Origin: an uncultured Bacteroidota bacterium
GTDB taxonomy: Bacteria; Bacteroidota; Bacteroidia; Bacteroidales; UBA12481
Direction: 5' to 3'
Assembly: GCA_903851365.1 (NCBI GenBank)
Contig: CAINOB010000020.1
Coordinates: 170,986 to 224,885, forward strand
Length of the DNA stretch: 53,900 bases
Shown: piece after piece, positions 50,627 to 53,900 of the stretch
Layout: each line of letters begins with the position of its first letter
How positions within the stretch are numbered: position 1 is the first letter of the stretch
Notes under the pieces: model-generated
What the model was told of the DNA's origin: nothing
Database searches by the model: none
What the model saw: only the letters and a program-made list of their open reading frames with translations
Translations under genes and position numbers: made by a program

Positions 50627-52528
50627 TTACTTAAATGTTACCTGCCTGAGAATGGTTCCACCCATAGGCACCAGATCGACTGTCTCCGATTTTTGTGTTA
50701 ACGGATTGATGAGATCCGCCCTGAAAACCAGTTTATCTTTATCTGTCCGGCAGACCTTGTTTTGGGGATCAAATCCGAATACAATTTTATCTCCGGTTAC
50801 CTGAAGATCTTGAAAACCGGGCAAGACGTACTCTTTGGTGACAACTTGCCTGCCGGCTACCGGATGTGCCAGGACCAGGGGCCCATAGGTGAAGAAATAT
50901 TGTTTTTGGATATCCTGTTTTATTTCAATTTCGGGAATCAACTCAAGAACAACCTCCTCCCCATTTTGCCAGGTACGCCGCACCACCAGATAATTTCCTT
51001 TTTCCTCGTGCGGATAATTTAAAGTGAATCCCTTTGTCCAGGCTGGCTTGCGAAATTTCACGGTGAATTTTTCCGGCTTGTCCAGGGAAAACTTAAATCG
51101 AATGACAAAGTCATTTGGATAGTTTGTTTGCTCTTCAATCCTTACTTTTTGTGTGCCGATATTAGTTTCCAATACCGACGGTCCATAGAGAGCGGCAACC
51201 AGGCCATCCTTGTCGCGCATCCACATCGACCGAACATAATAAGGCGCTATTCGTCCGGCATTGGGGATGCAGCAAACAGCAACATCCTGATGTACAGGAG
51301 AATATTTGTATCTGGTTTGCTTTTTCACTGGCACCGTATCATTCAGTGGGCCCGTCATATACCAGGAATTATCGGACTTAAGGTAGGCTATTGAGCTCTC
51401 GGATGGATGCCGTGCACCCTGGGCTGCATTAAAAAACAGCCGCTCAATTTTATCGCCAAAGGATGCGGTGCCAGTTTTTTGGAGAAGCAACGAGTACGAA
51501 TCCAGCAATTCATGGATAGAGCAATATTCATATCCGGTATTTGATGCATCCGCTTTTCGGCCACCTATCCACTCATCACCCACCGGGCCGCCCGACGGGG
51601 TGGTTACAGAATCGATCCGTCGAAGGTAAATATCCAGCGCTTTTTTCAGCTGCCCGTCACCGGTGGCAAAAGAAGCCACAGTGAGGCTCCGGAGGTGCTC
51701 ATAAGTATGGACGCCATGCCCCTTTAGTTTATAACGTGGATTGAGGATATTATCGAGACAAATATCCTCCTCCATCAATTTATTTTTAGAATAATTCTGA
51801 TACAGGAAAGCGGCATAGTCAAGATATTCCTGCTTTCCCGTGAGTTGATGAAGGCGATCGAGAACATCGGTAAACATCAGGCCATGACAGATGCCGGCGA
51901 ATGATTTTTCTACTTTAAACGGATCCGACCCCACCGGATAGTTTACCATAACATCTTTCACTGCGCGTTCAATGGAGCTCAGTAAAACCTGCCGGTCGCC
52001 GGTACCCGATTCATAGCAGGCAAGCAATCCCCGGAGCAGAGTTGCCTTAGCCCAGAGTTCCCCATTTTCGGTTTTGAATTTATAGCGGAGGGTTTTGTCA
52101 TAAATGCCCAGGTAACCATTGCTGTCCTGGGTGCTTAATATATGGCTCAGGTAGGCACCAACCTTTTTCAGCTGTTCCTGATTTCCAGTCAGGATAGCCT
52201 GGCGTATCTGCCCATCGCGCCAGTTCGACTGGCTCTCACTGTTCCACCAGAGGTATTGCACTTCCCAGTCGGCCCCTTCCTTAATATTACCGACATCCTT
52301 TTTCTTATCGCGTTTTGACAGGCGGTTCTGGCCGTAAATATCATCTTTGGTAATCAGGTCAGGAATCAGCTCATCGAGGTGACCAATAAATCCCGCCAGG
52401 TCGCGATTCATCTGTTCCTTTATCCAGCTGGCAGGTTTTACCTCACCAAACTGCAGATATTCAAACTTTTCCTGTTTGTTCATACATCCCGAAAGGATAA
52501 AAATACCGGTAATAACCAGCCATTTCAT
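50627..52528 (-). CDS. GH127/DUF1680 family lipoprotein, second copy in window
   Basis: 633 residues, lipobox LSGC, Cys15. The N-terminal start FGEVKPASWIKEQMNRDLAGFIGHLDE matches DUF1680. The zinc-thiolate residues are present: Glu334 and Cys336 (TGYEYCSIHELL), Cys419-Cys420 (VAVCCIPNAGRIAPYYV). Overall it is diverged from the copy at 14692 and may act on a different sugar (the superfamily includes GH127, GH142 and GH146). Its ATG overlaps the phosphatase stop by 4 bases, and the URO-D gene follows after 2 bases. Confidence 0.85.
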   Translation of the reverse strand: MKWLVITGIFILSGCMNKQEKFEYLQFGEVKPASWIKEQMNRDLAGFIGHLDELIPDLITKDDIYGQNRLSKRDKKKDVGNIKEGADWEVQYLWWNSESQSNWRDGQIRQAILTGNQEQLKKVGAYLSHILSTQDSNGYLGIYDKTLRYKFKTENGELWAKATLLRGLLACYESGTGDRQVLLSSIERAVKDVMVNYPVGSDPFKVEKSFAGICHGLMFTDVLDRLHQLTGKQEYLDYAAFLYQNYSKNKLMEEDICLDNILNPRYKLKGHGVHTYEHLRSLTVASFATGDGQLKKALDIYLRRIDSVTTPSGGPVGDEWIGGRKADASNTGYEYCSIHELLDSYSLLLQKTGTASFGDKIERLFFNAAQGARHPSESSIAYLKSDNSWYMTGPLNDTVPVKKQTRYKYSPVHQDVAVCCIPNAGRIAPYYVRSMWMRDKDGLVAALYGPSVLETNIGTQKVRIEEQTNYPNDFVIRFKFSLDKPEKFTVKFRKPAWTKGFTLNYPHEEKGNYLVVRRTWQNGEEVVLELIPEIEIKQDIQKQYFFTYGPLVLAHPVAGRQVVTKEYVLPGFQDLQVTGDKIVFGFDPQNKVCRTDKDKLVFRADLINPLTQKSETVDLVPMGGTILRQVTFK

Positions 52529-53268
52529 GGTTCCAGAAGCAAGGTCCTCAATTGAGTCAATTGTTGTTGCGTTATACCGGCCGACATGAAGTACTTATCA
52601 ATCCCGCCATAAACTTCATCAACCTTTTTCATGGCGGTTAACAGATACCTCTCCTTAACCTCAAAAGCCGCCTGAAGGTTACTTTTGGGGTAAAGCCCGG
52701 CCGTGAACAGATGTAACCTGTTCATGAGTTTGCTGATTTTAGGCATCAGAAAAACGTTTGACCTCAGGTATTCCGCGATAATATCATTTTTATCCATGCC
52801 AAGGAACCATTGGATCATTGCTGCAGCAAAACCTGTACGGTCCTTACCGGCATGGCAATGAATGATGATTGGAAGTGCGCCCGGAGTCAGGACCAGGTTA
52901 ATCATTTTGCCCATTGGTTCCACCATCATGTCGACCATTGCGCTGTATACACCCTCGATTACGTCCATTATTTTATCGTCGGCATGCCGTTTCATCCAAA
53001 ACGGCCGCAATCCATCACGAGTAAGTTGATCAATATTACAGGGCATGGATATTTTTTCCCTGCTGGGCAGGAAAGCTGGTTTGCGGTCCTGTTCCTCAGC
53101 GGAACGAAAATCGATAACATATTGAATTTTTAGAGATTCTATATAGACTCGGTCGGCATCGTTCATTTTTTGCCATACCCCTGAACGGTACAGTAAACCC
53201 AGACGGATTTTCCTGCCATCGCTGGTTACACCTCCACCAAAATCCCGAAAATTGATCCTGTTCAGCAT
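52525..53268 (-). CDS. Tyrosine/lipid phosphatase of the PtpB-type family
   Basis: 247 residues, no signal peptide. NFRDFGG (6-12) and the active-site loop HCHAGKDRTG with Cys138 and Arg144 (Cx5R). The pattern C-x-x-G-K-D-R is that of atypical lipid phosphatases and of Mycobacterium PtpB, which also act on phosphoinositides. WxD general-acid equivalents are not obvious. In this operon, with sphingolipid and glycolipid genes, a phospho-lipid substrate is plausible; a phosphotyrosine protein is the default alternative. Confidence 0.82.
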   Translation of the reverse strand: MLNRINFRDFGGGVTSDGRKIRLGLLYRSGVWQKMNDADRVYIESLKIQYVIDFRSAEEQDRKPAFLPSREKISMPCNIDQLTRDGLRPFWMKRHADDKIMDVIEGVYSAMVDMMVEPMGKMINLVLTPGALPIIIHCHAGKDRTGFAAAMIQWFLGMDKNDIIAEYLRSNVFLMPKISKLMNRLHLFTAGLYPKSNLQAAFEVKERYLLTAMKKVDEVYGGIDKYFMSAGITQQQLTQLRTLLLEP

Positions 53269-53283
53269 CGGTTAAAAATATTG

Positions 53284-53745
53284 CTATTTGCCAAAATCAT
53301 CCGGCACTCTGATGGCAACTATCTCCCCTGTGACACAAATGTCGCCGTCGGCCATCAGGCGTGCTTCCACGGTTACCTTGCGGCCTTTAACTTCCTTGAT
53401 AATTCCTCGAATCTCCAGCTGTGCCCCGATTGGCGTCGGCTTCTTGTAATCGACCTTTAATGAGCCGGTAACACATCTGGGGGCATTAAAGCCTTCGAGC
53501 TCGATACCTTCCGCTTTTGCAATAGCGAGTGCGGCAGAGCCTGTTCCGTGGCAATCGATGAGTGAGGCCAGGAGGCCCCCGTATACAAACTGGGGCATGG
53601 CAGTATGGTATGATTTAGGAACAAATCGTGTGACGGTTTCATCCCCATCCCAGTATGTCTTGATCTGCAAACCATGTTCATTAAGCCTGCCGCATCCGTA
53701 GCAGGCGCCAAAATGATCGGGATAATAATCTTGTATTGCTTTCAT
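53284..53745 (-). CDS. Hotdog-fold thioesterase (PaaI-like)
   Basis: 153 residues. Hotdog signs: FVYGGLLASLIDCHGTGSAALA (helix with the catalytic Asp/Gly loop), VTGSLKVDYKKPTPIGAQLEIRG and VTVEARLMADGDICVTGEIVAIRV. The N-terminal CYGCG pair is common in this subgroup. It hydrolyses an acyl-CoA, substrate unknown. First gene of the nine-gene run, 15 bases before the phosphatase gene. Confidence 0.85.
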   Translation of the reverse strand: MKAIQDYYPDHFGACYGCGRLNEHGLQIKTYWDGDETVTRFVPKSYHTAMPQFVYGGLLASLIDCHGTGSAALAIAKAEGIELEGFNAPRCVTGSLKVDYKKPTPIGAQLEIRGIIKEVKGRKVTVEARLMADGDICVTGEIVAIRVPDDFGK

Positions 53746-53795
53746 AGGTATCGGTTATGAAGGGGCTGGGACAAAATGTTATTTAGAATCGATAT

Positions 53796-53803
53796 AAATT
53801 TGC
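53796..53803 (+). promoter_or_regulatory. Consensus -7 box at right edge
   Basis: TAAATTTG, an exact TAnnTTTG, pointing to the right, 78 bases before a possible ATG. No -33 TTG at the usual distance. Confidence 0.35.
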
Positions 53804-53881
53804 GACAGAAACAACATTAATGCGTTGATTGTTAGGTAATTAAATACATTATTCTTACCTTCAAGCAACAAATCAAATGTA

Positions 53882-53900
53882 ATGATAAGCAAACGAAAGA
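53882..53900 (+). CDS. Possible start of a gene running out of the window
   Basis: ATG followed by codons reading ISKRK and then the edge. It follows a plus-strand promoter-like box. Too short to assess. Confidence 0.25.

Overview
The window is a stretch of a Bacteroidota chromosome, probably Bacteroidales-like. Evidence for this: a type IX secretion sorting domain on the C10 protease, a bacterial serine palmitoyltransferase, many lipoprotein signals, the long form of HisG, and upstream boxes matching the Bacteroidota -7 consensus TAnnTTTG. I see no rRNA, tRNA, CRISPR array, insertion sequence or prophage. The genus cannot be told from the sequence alone.

Layout. 1-5.2 kb: the 3' end of a GH38-like glycosidase gene, a DUF1080 lipoprotein, a very acidic 80-residue protein, an RlmI-type rRNA methyltransferase behind a small lipoprotein, and a GT-C-like membrane protein. 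5.2-12.7 kb: a redoxin, a DHA2-type MFS exporter with a lipoprotein, a 1184-residue secreted C10 protease with leucine-rich repeats, and an Ntn-hydrolase-like secreted enzyme. 12.7-20.3 kb: a first carbohydrate island (GH53, DUF4251, GH127, an unassigned 801-residue glycosidase-like lipoprotein coupled to a URO-D family protein). 20.3-31.7 kb: DUF5655, ChaN-like and subtilase genes, a surface repeat protein, a YdeI-like protein, a GH35 beta-galactosidase, an acetoacetate-decarboxylase-like/SDR pair, a sugar-porter MFS and an acyl-CoA ligase.

31.7-39.7 kb: an apparently complete histidine operon on the minus strand. A consensus -7 box is followed by a His-rich leader peptide and an attenuator-like hairpin, then hisG, a hisD-hisC fusion, hisB, a palindromic repeat element, hisH, a hisA-hisF fusion, hisIE and a terminator. 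Six ORFs cover the pathway from PRPP to histidine. Next to it on the plus strand is a candidate structured non-coding RNA of about 155-175 nt.

39.7-53.7 kb: a GH38 alpha-mannosidase with its own promoter, preceded by nine tightly packed minus-strand genes: hotdog thioesterase, lipid-phosphatase-like PTP, GH127, MtaA-like URO-D protein, outer-membrane DUF1207-like protein, GH110, GT4 glycosyltransferase, serine palmitoyltransferase and SDR. This puts sphingoid-base synthesis, a glycolipid-type glycosyltransferase and glycan-cleaving enzymes in one probable operon and is the most interesting system candidate here. GH127 and URO-D genes occur together in both carbohydrate regions. The only gene-free stretch over 300 bases (31702-32167) holds the ncRNA candidate, a promoter and a bidirectional terminator.
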